Positions 18,838 to 28,435 of a DNA stretch of 64,000 bases are shown here, one piece after another; positions within the stretch are counted from its first letter, which is position 1, and each line of letters begins with the position of its first letter. The translations under genes were made by a program, and so were the position numbers. The notes beneath the pieces were generated by a model, which worked only from the letters and a program-made list of their open reading frames with translations, did no database searches and had not been told where the DNA came from. Source of the stretch: Funiculus sociatus GB2-C1 (GTDB lineage Bacteria > Cyanobacteriota > Cyanobacteriia > Cyanobacteriales > FACHB-T130); NCBI RefSeq assembly GCF_039962115.1, contig NZ_JAMPKJ010000009.1, forward strand, positions 1 through 64,000, read 5' to 3'.

Positions 18838-19829
18838 AACATCTCCTCGGAATGGATTCCCTGTGATTTTGTAGGCAGCAGATACTTCTTAAAAAGATGC
18901 TTTTTAAACGCAAACGGCTATGCCAATTAGATACAGCAAAGCCCTATTTCCTATAAAGGTTAAAGGTTTACTGCAATTGATAATTGGTCGCTATAAGCTA
19001 GCCGCTAACCTACTTATAGGTGTGCGGCAATTAGCTTCAAAAAAGTTTGCTAAATTCAGTTGCGTTAACTGCTAGATGTCAGTCAACTCTGCTGTATCTC
19101 TGCGTTAAATGTAACTTTATCACCTTTAATAGAGGAATGGTTAACCTACAACCCTAGCTTATGAATGAAAGATCCAATGGTATGTATAGAATTTTTCTTG
19201 GGGAGACTAATTTATCAATAAAATTAAGATAGGGGTTAAGTTGGAGTTATCAAAACGATTGAATTATATCTCTTACTCTCTAGGGATCAACGCGATCGCG
19301 CAAACTTTCCTCCCTTACTAGACAACCACAAGGTTACGTGGTAATCGTAAGCCATTCCTTAAAAGGGCGAACATATGGCTCCCCCACTACAACCTGAAAT
19401 ATAGCAATTCAAGAATTGGGTGCTATACATCTCTGTAGGGATATGGCATTGCCATGCCTCTACCAAGGTAGCCGGAAGGTCAGAACGGCAATATATTCCA
19501 CCCAACTGAGAAACGCTATATCATGCCTTCTCTTTATCAAAGCCATCAAAATTCAAAATAGTATTTCTCATTTCCTTGAGGCGACAGGAAAAAAGTTACT
19601 CAAATTCTAAATATAAATTTCTCTCAAAAATATATAACCGGTGGTATTGATATACTCACCGGTCTTATGGAACGCGACGCACACCACACAGTAGCTAGAG
19701 GTGTAAAGTCCACATCACCCATCCTAAGCAAATTGCTCTATATGGTTTTTGTTGATTTCAAAACAAAAGGCAAGTTCCTGACGATCGCTCTTGCGGCTTA
19801 AAGCCAATCTTATATGTCAATTAGTCAAC
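18838..19829. other. Long upstream region of nrtA
   Basis: 992 nt with no supported gene. It should hold the nrtA promoter. By eye I find no exact NtcA box (GTA-N8-TAC); the nearest is GTA-N9-TAC at 18871-18885. Dispersed repeat B copy 1 lies at 19398-19521. The rest is A/T-rich and unassigned. Confidence 0.5.
19398..19521. repeat. Dispersed repeat family B, copy 1
   Basis: An element of about 124 nt with inverted ends ATATAGC / GCTATAT. Inner blocks are shared in the same order with 39491-39610: TTGGGTGC.ATACATCT, CATTGCCATG, TCCACCCAACTGAGAAACGC. It has no coding capacity and is MITE-like in size and ends. Confidence 0.75.
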
Positions 19830-20447
19830 TTACTGTTCGCTTTGTGCAGTTAGCTTGTTGAATTCGTTTATAGCATCGTGAGCGATCGCTAAACTCAAAC
19901 GCGCCTGCTCAGTCTGAGATAACTCACTCCAATCTACTTGGCGGACGTTTTTTACCTCAGCTTCTCGCATAGAGAATGCTAAAGGACGCGCCCATACCTG
20001 CAAAACATCTTCACCCCATTCAGGTAAAAGATCCTGAACGCACTGCACCATCTTATCTGTAAGTGACAATTGACTTGACACCACATCTTGGGCTTTTGAA
20101 AATATCGTATCCAGCCACTCTTGGGGAACACAAGCTGCAAACCGTTCGGCAATTTTAGCTCTAACCGAGACTGCGGCTGATTCGGTAGCAACTGCTACGG
20201 CTGTATTTCTAACCCAGCATTCGTCGAATTTAGCATACAGCGATCGCGATCTAGCTGTAATTTCCTCATCCAACCAATCAAGCTCAAACCCTTGTTCCAA
20301 CTCTGCCCAATACGCTTCCGTGTTTGGATCAGTAGGATTCCAAGGATAAGTAGACTCATCTGGCTGTAGGAGAGCTTCTAGTAGGTCGGCTTCCACTTGT
20401 GAGCGAGAATCTTCAAAACATTCAAATTCCATTGATTTTACCGCCAT
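19830..20447 (-). CDS. Unknown acidic protein next to FHA-CHAT gene
   Basis: A 205-residue, acidic, Trp-rich, helical protein with no membrane segment or signal peptide (for example YAKFDECWVRNTAVAVATESAA). I do not recognise a domain. It lies 85 nt downstream of the FHA-CHAT gene on the same strand, which suggests cotranscription and a shared role, perhaps as a partner or substrate of the CHAT protein (inference). The M at residue 6 is an alternative start. Confidence 0.6.
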   Translation of the reverse strand: MAVKSMEFECFEDSRSQVEADLLEALLQPDESTYPWNPTDPNTEAYWAELEQGFELDWLDEEITARSRSLYAKFDECWVRNTAVAVATESAAVSVRAKIAERFAACVPQEWLDTIFSKAQDVVSSQLSLTDKMVQCVQDLLPEWGEDVLQVWARPLAFSMREAEVKNVRQVDWSELSQTEQARLSLAIAHDAINEFNKLTAQSEQ

Positions 20448-20532
20448 TTTGATGCTCCTGTGTGTATTGTTTTACCAACGTCGGCAGGGATAGCTACACT
20501 GGCACCTTAACCCGTTCCGTAAACATTAATCA

Positions 20533-22182
20533 TTACTCAATATTGTCTTGAATAACAAATTCCCAGGTTTGTCCCTGGATACTTCCAAACTTTAACTGGG
20601 TTCCAGATTGTAATGGTACTTCCTGATGGAATACTTTTTGCCAACCATTGGGGCCTAAAATAAACGTCCCAAATGTAGAATCATCACTTAAGAAATAAGT
20701 AGGTTTACCTCCCCCAAGAGAATCGCGGCAGAAGATTTCAGCATGTTTGCGAGAAACCTCTTGTTTTTCAATTACCAAGTCATTCTCCCGGTGGCGTCCT
20801 ACACGCATATGCCCGCCTTCAATTTGCTCAACTTTAGAAAGCCCTCCGATTAAACGCAAATAAGCTGATTGAGTGGTTGATTCAGGCGTTGGTAGAGAAT
20901 CTACCGGGAATTGCGTGGGGTTCTCCTCAATAGGTCTAATTAGCTCACCATCAAACTGTGGGTGCATATATAGAACTGGCAAAGTCCAAGCTGGTTGGTT
21001 GAATTTGTACAGCGTTAACAGCTTCTGCCTTGCCACCGCCACCGCCTCATCAATTGAGTTTTGTGCTGCCAAAGCTTGGGCAAAAGCCTGAATAAAGGAG
21101 AGAGCTTCCTCGTCGGCAATTGGCTCCCGCATTCCTAACACTGCTGGGACACCGTGATGGATCAGCACCTCTGCCAAACTGCTGCGAGGTAGACTGTGCT
21201 GGTTGTACCGCTCTGGTTGAGCGCCCCAACAAGCATTAAACACTGCCAGCTTGACATGACAGCGAACCAAAACCTGCGCTAATTCTGTGCCATTAATTCG
21301 GGCATCTGATCGCAAAAATAGTAAGCCGCCATCTGGCGCTCGTTCACCATGACCTGCATAAAACAAGATGTTATATTTTTCATTTTCCAGGCGGGAAATC
21401 AGTTCTGCTTTTGTGGGTTGCAGAAGCGTATCCACTTGGCACAGCACTGTGCGGCTGGAATTTTCACCTTCTTGAGAGTCATTTTTGCAACATTCGAGAA
21501 TTTTAGCAAGAGCTTTTGCCTCTTGTTCAAGCTGCAAAGCGGAACCTGTTTTATGTCCGCCATTATTCTGGTTTGGGTCAGGATCTCCCAGTATCAGCAG
21601 AATATTTAAAGACTGTTCTAAGCGCTGGGGTGGCAGGGGGTCAACATTGCTGGTGGTGCGACTAAAAAGAATTTGTTGCGATCGCGATATCGCTGGTTTC
21701 CCTGTCTCTGGTTGCATAATTTCCCAAGGCACAGCGATTAAATCCGGATCGCGAATTTCTAGCCGCAGCCGCAGCTGTTTTTTCTGCCCTCTGGCAAATC
21801 CTTCGCTTTGATCCAGACTTCTTTTAATCGCTCCATCAAATAGCCACTTCCACAGGCTAATTCCTAAATCTTGCATCAACATTGCCGTATACGGAAGCAC
21901 CTGACCGTTCGCAGAGGGGCTTGTGTTTACGGATTTAGGGGCTAGAGGTGGCAAGGAAGCTTGATGTATCTGGGGAACATCAGGCAGTTCGCGTGTGGAA
22001 AACATTTCTTGCCATGCTCGCCAGGACTGCGTTAAAGTCTCGGGCCAAACACACTCGTTGAGGACTTGCCCATTTGGAAAGGGAGCCTTCAGAACCCATA
22101 TGGCAAAACGTTCTGCCCCAGTAGTGGTTCTGGAGAGAGGATCGATCGCTAAACTAAGGCAGGGATTCTCAGATTGGTGCAT
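20533..22182 (-). CDS. CHAT caspase-like domain fused to FHA domain
   Basis: A 549-residue protein. Residues about 135-400 form a CHAT domain (caspase HetF-associated with TPRs) with the catalytic pair visible: His278 in FYAGHGERAPDGG and Cys318 in VFNACWGA. Residues about 458-543 form an FHA domain (RVGRHRENDLVI, SRKHAEI, DDSTFGTFILGPNG) that binds phosphothreonine. This is a candidate phospho-directed protease. The PP2C phosphatase gene lies upstream on the same strand, so phosphorylation could gate its recruitment. The substrate is unknown. Confidence 0.88.
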   Translation of the reverse strand: MHQSENPCLSLAIDPLSRTTTGAERFAIWVLKAPFPNGQVLNECVWPETLTQSWRAWQEMFSTRELPDVPQIHQASLPPLAPKSVNTSPSANGQVLPYTAMLMQDLGISLWKWLFDGAIKRSLDQSEGFARGQKKQLRLRLEIRDPDLIAVPWEIMQPETGKPAISRSQQILFSRTTSNVDPLPPQRLEQSLNILLILGDPDPNQNNGGHKTGSALQLEQEAKALAKILECCKNDSQEGENSSRTVLCQVDTLLQPTKAELISRLENEKYNILFYAGHGERAPDGGLLFLRSDARINGTELAQVLVRCHVKLAVFNACWGAQPERYNQHSLPRSSLAEVLIHHGVPAVLGMREPIADEEALSFIQAFAQALAAQNSIDEAVAVARQKLLTLYKFNQPAWTLPVLYMHPQFDGELIRPIEENPTQFPVDSLPTPESTTQSAYLRLIGGLSKVEQIEGGHMRVGRHRENDLVIEKQEVSRKHAEIFCRDSLGGGKPTYFLSDDSTFGTFILGPNGWQKVFHQEVPLQSGTQLKFGSIQGQTWEFVIQDNIE

Positions 22183-22359
22183 TCAAAGCCATCAACCTTA
22201 AAATTGGCAATTTATGGGGCTTTTTATTCAGTCTACCTGAACAGCTAGGAAATACTTATAGGATATATCTCTCCAGCTGTTATCGCTCAGCTTGAGAGCA
22301 AAGATTTTTATCTAGTGCAGTTCGGTAGAAGTTGCTGACTATGATAATCTGTCGATGTT

Positions 22360-24810
22360 CTAAGGTGAAGGTGATGCTGTGGTGGCTGGCGTTGGTGAGG
22401 CAGTCTTAATGGCACATTCACCCAAATTACTAGACGTAGCTGTGAAATTTTGCACCAGTACAGGTGTAAATTCCGACTCTCGTATCCAGCCGAGATCGCC
22501 TTGTTTCACTGGACGATAGGTGATAACAGGTGACTTAGAACCAGTTGTCTGTGAGGGTTGCCAAACGACTCCTGGCGGTTGTTTTTTTGGCTCTGGGGCG
22601 GCTGGTGGTTTTTGGGTGTCAGCATTTACTTTGGGAGACGGAACTGGAGGTTCAGGGGTAGCAGGTGTTGAGCAAACCTGTACCTGTAGCCAGGTGTCTA
22701 GGTTTCCATTTCTTTGAATTGAGCTGACTTGCAAAACACTACCGGGCAGGATTATACCGTTTACTGATTCGTTTTGAGGTTGCTGAGTACCGCGCCTCAG
22801 TAAAACGGGAACTTCGTTATCTTGAGAGTTCCTGGTTGTGAAACTGTTGATTTGCACTATAGTTCCCGCTTCTATATCAGCAGCCGGGGTGGGGGTAGTG
22901 ACTGGTGGTTCTGTTGACTGTGGTATGGTAGTCGGCGTTGCGGCGGTGGGGGTGGGAGTGGAATCCAGACCAATTAGGGGATTCACCCAAGCTTGGACTT
23001 CTGGAAGAAACCAGTAAGCGATCGCTCCCCCTATACCTGCCAAAATAATTAGCATCAGTAGGGGCAACCAGGGACTCCCAGAGGAAGATCGCTGCGGAAT
23101 AATCTTCGTTTTAATTCTGGAAGAAGCAGCTTGGGGAGAAGCCAAATTTCGCGTTCCTCCAGCTTCAGGTTCTGGAATGGCTGCCATCTGTAGCGCGGTG
23201 GCACTTTGTCCAGCCTGTGCCTCTCTTACCTGGCAGTAAACTAGGCCAATGGTCGTATTATCGTGTCCATTTTGGGTATTGGCAATCTCCATTAGTCGCG
23301 ATCCAGCTGTTGCTAAATCAATCTGACCTTCCAGAACTGGCAGAATCTCTGTTTCCCAATATTGTTCTACTCGGTCGTTGTCACTCAGACCATCCGAGCA
23401 GAGTAAAAATATAGAGTCTTCATCCAGAACAAAGCGCTGTACAGTGGGATGCAACATTAATGATGAACCCATACCCAAGGCTTGCACTAGAGAACCAGCG
23501 CCTGCTTGTTCCACAGCAGCTCGATAAAGAGAATATCCCAGGCGCACCTCTCGCGAAGCAATGTCATCATCCAGTGTTACCTGACGGCAACCAGTGCGAG
23601 TAATCCAGTAAGCTCGACTATCTCCTACATGGGAAATATACATTTCATGAGCGTGGGCTAGTGCCATCACTAACGTAGTTCCCATGCGTTGTCGGTCTTG
23701 GCGCTGTTCTAAGTCGTTGCGCTGGCTGATGACATCATTGGCAGCACAGGCAAAGCTTTCTAATTCCAGATTAATAGTTGTCGGGTTTATATTGTTCGGG
23801 TTTTCCAGCAGATGCTCTACCCGCTCCCGGATGGTTTCAATTGCTAGATTCGAGGCTACTTCGCCGCCTTCGTGGCCGCCGATGCCGTCGCAAACAATCG
23901 CTAAGGGATGCTCTTGTGTCTCCTGACTACCTGGAGAAGGTGGGTAGCAGGAATCTTCGTTTTGCTTGCGGATAGGCCCGGTGTCGGTACGGGTGACAAT
24001 TTGATAGCTGTATGAAAGCGATCGCCCAATTTTAGCGAGTCCCGACTCCAAATGTACCACCAGTTGATCTGATGACGGTATTGTTCCTTGTACCAGCTCC
24101 TGACAAACTTGTGCTAAAAAGTTGGCAACTGTTGGGTGTGCGGAACTCACCCATTGCGACCATAGTTGACCTAATTTTTGCAGCGTGGCTGGTTGATTTT
24201 GGTCGTCGCGTAATTCCAACAATCTGAAGATTGAACCTTCTATTCGCAGCAGTTTTGGTGTCAGCAAAGTAGAAGCTACGCGGTTACTTTGCAAAGGCGA
24301 CCACAAAGAAGCCATTTGCCAGAGAAAGGAAAGTTGGCTCATGGCAGACGCATTTTTCCAGACGCTGACCAATTCTGGCATTAGCTGCCCTTCAACGTTA
24401 CCAGTGGTGTAGATGGGTGAGTTTTCTAGCAGCCAAATTTCGCTGTTACGTCTTCCCTCGCCCGATGTTATTTGCCCGTATACTTGGGGAACGTGCAGTT
24501 GATAGGAAGAAAGCTTGAGATACGGTATGAGGCTATTTGGTATCTCCGGCGGCATCTGTGGCAATAGCCCTGGTCTAGTATCTAGAACAATGCGGTAAGC
24601 GAAGCTATCCCGAAGGGAATCGCTCTTGTGCAAGTATCTCTCAGCAATCAGGCTTCCAGTTTTATAAGCTTCTATCCCTTCACCCATCGCCCACAGGTAG
24701 CGTTTTGCAAGCGGCGTGCGGCATTGCTGGCAAAAGTTATGGCTCTCAAGGTTTGGAGCTTGACAGTTGGGATTTGAGCAGTATAGCGTTGCCGCAGGAT
24801 TTTTCATCAA
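22360..24810 (-). CDS. PP2C-type Ser/Thr phosphatase with zinc ribbon and TM anchor
   Basis: An 816-residue protein. An N-terminal zinc ribbon has Cys11, Cys16, Cys27 and Cys30. A poorly defined region (about 40-260) follows, perhaps a degenerate kinase-like lobe. The PP2C domain starts near 270: TRTDTGPIRKQNEDS, VCDGIGGHEGGEVAS with metal ligand Asp308, HVGDSRAYWI, CSDGLSDND, GHDNTTIGLVYC. All metal-binding Asp motifs are intact. A single TM (PWLPLLMLIILAGIGGAIAY) is followed by a Thr/Pro-rich linker and a C-terminal SH3-like region. Residues 62-74 (KSDSLRDSFAYRI) match a small dispersed DNA repeat inserted in frame. Confidence 0.88.
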   Translation of the reverse strand: MMKNPAATLYCSNPNCQAPNLESHNFCQQCRTPLAKRYLWAMGEGIEAYKTGSLIAERYLHKSDSLRDSFAYRIVLDTRPGLLPQMPPEIPNSLIPYLKLSSYQLHVPQVYGQITSGEGRRNSEIWLLENSPIYTTGNVEGQLMPELVSVWKNASAMSQLSFLWQMASLWSPLQSNRVASTLLTPKLLRIEGSIFRLLELRDDQNQPATLQKLGQLWSQWVSSAHPTVANFLAQVCQELVQGTIPSSDQLVVHLESGLAKIGRSLSYSYQIVTRTDTGPIRKQNEDSCYPPSPGSQETQEHPLAIVCDGIGGHEGGEVASNLAIETIRERVEHLLENPNNINPTTINLELESFACAANDVISQRNDLEQRQDRQRMGTTLVMALAHAHEMYISHVGDSRAYWITRTGCRQVTLDDDIASREVRLGYSLYRAAVEQAGAGSLVQALGMGSSLMLHPTVQRFVLDEDSIFLLCSDGLSDNDRVEQYWETEILPVLEGQIDLATAGSRLMEIANTQNGHDNTTIGLVYCQVREAQAGQSATALQMAAIPEPEAGGTRNLASPQAASSRIKTKIIPQRSSSGSPWLPLLMLIILAGIGGAIAYWFLPEVQAWVNPLIGLDSTPTPTAATPTTIPQSTEPPVTTPTPAADIEAGTIVQINSFTTRNSQDNEVPVLLRRGTQQPQNESVNGIILPGSVLQVSSIQRNGNLDTWLQVQVCSTPATPEPPVPSPKVNADTQKPPAAPEPKKQPPGVVWQPSQTTGSKSPVITYRPVKQGDLGWIRESEFTPVLVQNFTATSSNLGECAIKTASPTPATTASPSP

Positions 24811-24962
24811 GGTTATGCGCTCCTATCAGCCAGTTGCGATTTAGCTTGCCCTCAAGATTGGCTACCTACACAAAGCAGCTTTTTCTTAAATTGCCAAATC
24901 TGAAGCGTTACTCTGGATTGTAGCGTCTGGCACCCTATAGATTAGTAATTTTCTAATTAAAA

Positions 24963-25202
24963 TCATTCTTCCCTAATAGAATTTTGCGTTTGTTGGTAAT
25001 AAAGCTTCATCAATCGGGGCCAGAATAACAAAAAGTATGACATCCAGATGAGGATAGGAATTGACACGCCAACCGTTATCCAAATACTTTTCGCCAGCAC
25101 CCAAGATGCACCGATTATCGCTATACCAGTCAGCAGGATCGACCAAGGCTGACACCACCAAGGTTTATATTTCCAAGGGCTTTCCGACGATTCTTTATAC
25201 AC
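24963..25202 (-). CDS. Small two-TM membrane protein (DUF6737-like)
   Basis: A 79-residue protein with a Trp-rich start (WKYKPWWCQPWSILLTG) and two hydrophobic segments (about 20-38 and 42-62), ending in a basic/polar tail. The pattern matches a family of small cyanobacterial membrane proteins, likely DUF6737, of unknown role. The start codon is GTG at 25202; no ATG is available upstream of the conserved part. Confidence 0.55.
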   Translation of the reverse strand: MYKESSESPWKYKPWWCQPWSILLTGIAIIGASWVLAKSIWITVGVSIPILIWMSYFLLFWPRLMKLYYQQTQNSIREE

Positions 25203-25435
25203 TATAGTTACGAAATAATCAAGTTGCTATTTATAAGTTTATCGGTTCATGGGTAGACCGGGTGTGAGGAAATTTGCACGGTAGCGTTAGATTGAAATTA
25301 GGCTGTGTTCCCAGCACTAGCATTTTGGGAAATGCTCGCGGAGCCATCTTGCTTGATGCGTATATCCTCAATTGCAGCTTTCCGTTGATTTTTGTGCTGC
25401 TTAACTCTTGTCATACTATCTTCTTTGCGATCGCT

Positions 25436-25768
25436 ATGCCGAAGCCTGAAACCAACACCTCTGGTGAACCGAACTTCACAGACCTTAACTCTCCTGCTAG
25501 TGCAGAGATTAAGCAATTAATTTCTAATTTACAGCAGTCTCACCACCTGCGTTCCAAGATGATGAATCTCGAAGCTTGGGCGCTTGCTGAAACGATGGAT
25601 CATTTTCTTCCTGGGTTTTGGAGCCGCTTTTTGGACAATCGTCGCACGGCTATGAAGCAGTTTTTGGAGCGGAAGCGAACTGAGCGATCGCAAACTGCTG
25701 CTACAACTAACCCGCCTTCGGACGGTATCGATATTCCCCAAAACCCGCAGGATGCCCCTCCTAAATGA
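25436..25768 (+). CDS. Conserved hypothetical protein
   Basis: I place the start at the ATG at 25436, which gives 110 residues; upstream codons of the frame encode an unlikely Cys/Leu-rich stretch. The core SAEIKQLISNLQQSHHLRSKMMNLEAWALAETMDHFLPGFW is helical, then a basic segment (RRTAMKQFLERKR) and a disordered Pro/Thr tail follow. No known domain is seen. It is cytoplasmic by composition. Confidence 0.5.
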   Translation: MPKPETNTSGEPNFTDLNSPASAEIKQLISNLQQSHHLRSKMMNLEAWALAETMDHFLPGFWSRFLDNRRTAMKQFLERKRTERSQTAATTNPPSDGIDIPQNPQDAPPK

Positions 25769-25875
25769 CGGAATTAATCAATACTTGACTTACGCCCGCA
25801 GAAAGATGCGATCGCGCCTTCATTCTTCTAATCTAAAACAAGAAAACCATAAATTTTTAAATCTTCAGGAGTTTT

Positions 25876-26148
25876 ATGGAAACCCCATCCAAAGATACAA
25901 AAAATAGAACTACCAATCCAGGCGATACTATCTCCGAAGAACCTCAAAGCATTGAAGAAAAAAGAGAGCAAATCGCTGTAGATGCACCAGATATCACTGG
26001 CGATCATATCGTTGTTCCCACTTACTTTGAAGTAGATGAACCTGATGGCGAACACAAGGCTTTACACCATGTTAAAGATGCCGAAGAAATCTCTGACGTG
26101 ATTCGCCAAGCTCGCGTGGACGAAAATGGCGAACGAGTTTGGTGGTAA
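25876..26148 (+). CDS. Small acidic conserved protein
   Basis: A 90-residue acidic protein with a disordered N-terminal half and a conserved-looking C-terminal half (GDHIVVPTYFEVDEPDG, ending GERVWW). An AGGAG ribosome-binding site lies 5-9 nt before the ATG, which supports translation. Function is unknown. It ends shortly before a hairpin that also terminates ndhM from the other side. Confidence 0.55.
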   Translation: METPSKDTKNRTTNPGDTISEEPQSIEEKREQIAVDAPDITGDHIVVPTYFEVDEPDGEHKALHHVKDAEEISDVIRQARVDENGERVWW

Positions 26149-26159
26149 GTTACTTCAAG

Positions 26160-26211
26160 TAATTAGTTGTTAGAAGTTGTTTTAAATACAATTTTATCTA
26201 ACAACTAATTA
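26160..26211. terminator. Bidirectional hairpin between convergent genes
   Basis: A perfect 15-bp inverted repeat (26160-26174 with 26197-26211; TAATTAGTTGTTAGA arm) between the 90-residue protein gene and ndhM, which converge on it. Confidence 0.7.
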
Positions 26212-26217
26212 TTCTTA

Positions 26218-26562
26218 TTACTCAGCAGTTTGAGCACTTACTTGGGGTAGCCCCATACTGTAATTGAGAACCCTGCTGTTCAAGTTATAACTAATTTGAC
26301 CTTGTTGCAGCATGAATCTCATGAAATGCTCTAAATCAGAACCGATGCGCCGCAAATTATATTCTGTCAAGTCTGCACCATTGTAGGATTCAACCAATTC
26401 ATCAAACTTGCGATAAATTCTTTGCAGAGCGTCGTCATTCCAATTAAATTCATTATCTGGGTCGATATCCAGAGTTAATACTTTATCACTTTCGACCAGT
26501 TCGTTGTTCTTAACCTCAGCAGTGTAAATACGGATGTGGCGGGTGGTACACTTCAGCAGCAT
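26218..26562 (-). CDS. ndhM: NAD(P)H-quinone oxidoreductase subunit M
   Basis: A 114-residue NdhM, one of the subunits specific to the oxygenic-phototroph NDH-1 complex, which takes electrons from ferredoxin for cyclic flow and respiration in thylakoids. The whole protein matches the family: MLLKCTTRHIRIYTAEV at the start, then DPDNEFNWNDDALQRIY and LRRIGSDLEHFMRFMLQQG. Length is typical. It is a single gene, convergent with the small acidic protein gene. Confidence 0.95.
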   Translation of the reverse strand: MLLKCTTRHIRIYTAEVKNNELVESDKVLTLDIDPDNEFNWNDDALQRIYRKFDELVESYNGADLTEYNLRRIGSDLEHFMRFMLQQGQISYNLNSRVLNYSMGLPQVSAQTAE

Positions 26563-26714
26563 AGTTGTAAATTCTTCTTAGAAGAAGGACACTCTAAGTA
26601 TTGTAAATTATTGTAAAAACAATAGCTGTCAACTTGAAAAATTTTGAGTGTGGTATTTTGAGTTTTGAATTAAAAAAATTAACTCAAAACTCATAGCTCA
26701 TAATTTTTTGACCG

Positions 26715-27257
26715 CTACCGGGAAATCATCCCTGTCTGACGAGCATAGGCAAAAATTCCGCCAGCATCAATCACCGGGCCTACTTCGCCTAACGGTTTCA
26801 GCGAGTAGGTTTTGCCTAGCGTATGGTTAATCAGCTGATTTTGTTCAAAATCAATTGAAACTTCTTGTCCCGTCTCAAATTCATCACACAGCCGTTCTAC
26901 AGATTCCCAAGGGTAGAGTTCTCCGGTTGCTGCACAGTTACGGAAAAATATCCGAGCGTAACTTAGAGCCACTACCGCTTTTACTCCGCTAGCACCAAGA
27001 GCTATCGGTGCGTGTTCCCGTGAAGAACCACAGCCAAAGTTTTCTCCAGCGATAATGATGGGATACTGTGTTTTTATTTCGCCCGGCTTCACGAACTCGC
27101 CGTAACGATCTGGCAACCCAACGAGAGCGTAACTACCCAGTTTTTCGTACTCGTCAGGCTTTGAGGGAACCAGAGTCAGGTATTCAGCTGGGATAATTTG
27201 ATCGGTATCGATGTTGTCATCCAGAACAAAAATTGCGCCGCGAATTAATGCGCCCAT
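26715..27257 (-). CDS. leuD: 3-isopropylmalate dehydratase small subunit
   Basis: A 180-residue LeuD. With LeuC it isomerises 2-isopropylmalate to 3-isopropylmalate in leucine synthesis. Family hallmarks are DDNIDTDQIIPAEYL near the start, GENFGCGSSREHAPIAL (the swivelling substrate loop) and ARIFFRNCAATGELYP. This short form with RGAIFVLDDNIDTD is the cyanobacterial/archaeal-like type. leuC is not adjacent. Confidence 0.93.
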   Translation of the reverse strand: MGALIRGAIFVLDDNIDTDQIIPAEYLTLVPSKPDEYEKLGSYALVGLPDRYGEFVKPGEIKTQYPIIIAGENFGCGSSREHAPIALGASGVKAVVALSYARIFFRNCAATGELYPWESVERLCDEFETGQEVSIDFEQNQLINHTLGKTYSLKPLGEVGPVIDAGGIFAYARQTGMISR

Positions 27258-27544
27258 GAGCAGTATCCCGGTTTTCCCATCTTGGAGTTTAGCTATTTCA
27301 CTTTATCATCCAAGAGCGACATCCGCCCTCTTAAAGAGAGCGCAGGTTGTCAAGAACGCGATCGCGCACCACCAACGGCAAAAATTCGCTTTGCCAGAGA
27401 GCAAGTACGGTTTTGTCTGACTAGCAGTAAAGTGGGCATGGGCAATCAAACAAAATTTATCTTCGGATCTTCAACAAAAACACTGATACTCTAATAAATA
27501 AAAAAAACTCAGGTTGAACTACCGCATCATTTGCTCAAATAAAA

Positions 27545-28435
27545 ATGGTTGATCCGATGGATGACATCGCCAAACAGGCTCGCCAGGGCAGCGTCGCGGC
27601 GATTATTCAAATACTCAATGAAAAGCTGGCAGAGTTTGGTATCAGAACCAGAGCGATGTTTGTCGATGGTGTCTTGCAACTTTTGTGTGAGGCGGCTACT
27701 CCCCAGCAACTCGAACAATCTACCCTGGTGCAGCGAATCCGGCAGATTCTGGAGTCAATTGCTCCGCACAATATTCGGCGCGTCAACATCAACAGTCGGA
27801 TTGTCCGAGAGCAACAATTACTCTGGTTAGAAGAAATTAGCCGCGATCCGGACGCTCAACTGCTCTGGGCAGAAGAAATTATCCTTGCCAAGCCAAACAT
27901 TCTCCGCCGTCTAGGGGAGGATTTAAAGGATCGCAAACCTGCCAAAAATAAGGCACCCCTTCCGCAACCTTCTTCCCGTTCAGGGCGAGAAAAACGCCAA
28001 TTCTGGCGCGGCATTGTTGGGGGTGCAAGTTTATCGTTATTTTTAGTGCTAGTTGGCTGGGCTATTTATGATTGGCTAGGGCCTTTTACGATTGCTAGGG
28101 TACCAACCGGATCACCAAACTCTCCGGCGCAGCCGACTACACCGCCAGCAACATCCCCCACCCCATTGTCAGGGGCTACCACTACCCCTGTATCTGCCTC
28201 GTCAGATCCTTTTGCTGAAGCTGTACGACTAGCTGAACAAACTGCTGGGGCTGGGAAAGATGCTCAAACTTCGGCTCAGTGGTTGGATTTAGCAGCTAGG
28301 TGGCAACGAGCGTCCGATCTGATGGCTGCTGTCCCCCAGAGCGATCCCCGCTATCCGACAGCTCAAAATCGGGTCACAGCCTATCGCCAAAAGAGCGAGA
28401 TTGCACAACGGGAAGCGCAGAAAAGGCGTTCTTAG
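27545..28435 (+). CDS. Conserved cyanobacterial single-TM protein
   Basis: A 296-residue protein. Residues 1-130 form a compact helical/beta domain (DDIAKQARQGSVAAIIQILNEKL, RTRAMFVDGVLQLLCEA) seen in several cyanobacterial proteins. A basic linker, one TM near 155-178 (GASLSLFLVLVGWAIYDWL), a Pro/Thr/Ser-rich stretch and a C-terminal helical region follow. Topology is probably N-in with the C-terminal part across the membrane. Function is unknown. ATG 27557 is an alternative start. Confidence 0.6.
   Translation: MVDPMDDIAKQARQGSVAAIIQILNEKLAEFGIRTRAMFVDGVLQLLCEAATPQQLEQSTLVQRIRQILESIAPHNIRRVNINSRIVREQQLLWLEEISRDPDAQLLWAEEIILAKPNILRRLGEDLKDRKPAKNKAPLPQPSSRSGREKRQFWRGIVGGASLSLFLVLVGWAIYDWLGPFTIARVPTGSPNSPAQPTTPPATSPTPLSGATTTPVSASSDPFAEAVRLAEQTAGAGKDAQTSAQWLDLAARWQRASDLMAAVPQSDPRYPTAQNRVTAYRQKSEIAQREAQKRRS

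Noticed and set aside
18871-18885. NtcA box upstream of nrtA
   Set aside because: The half-sites GTA and TAC are 9 nt apart instead of 8, so it is not a consensus site.
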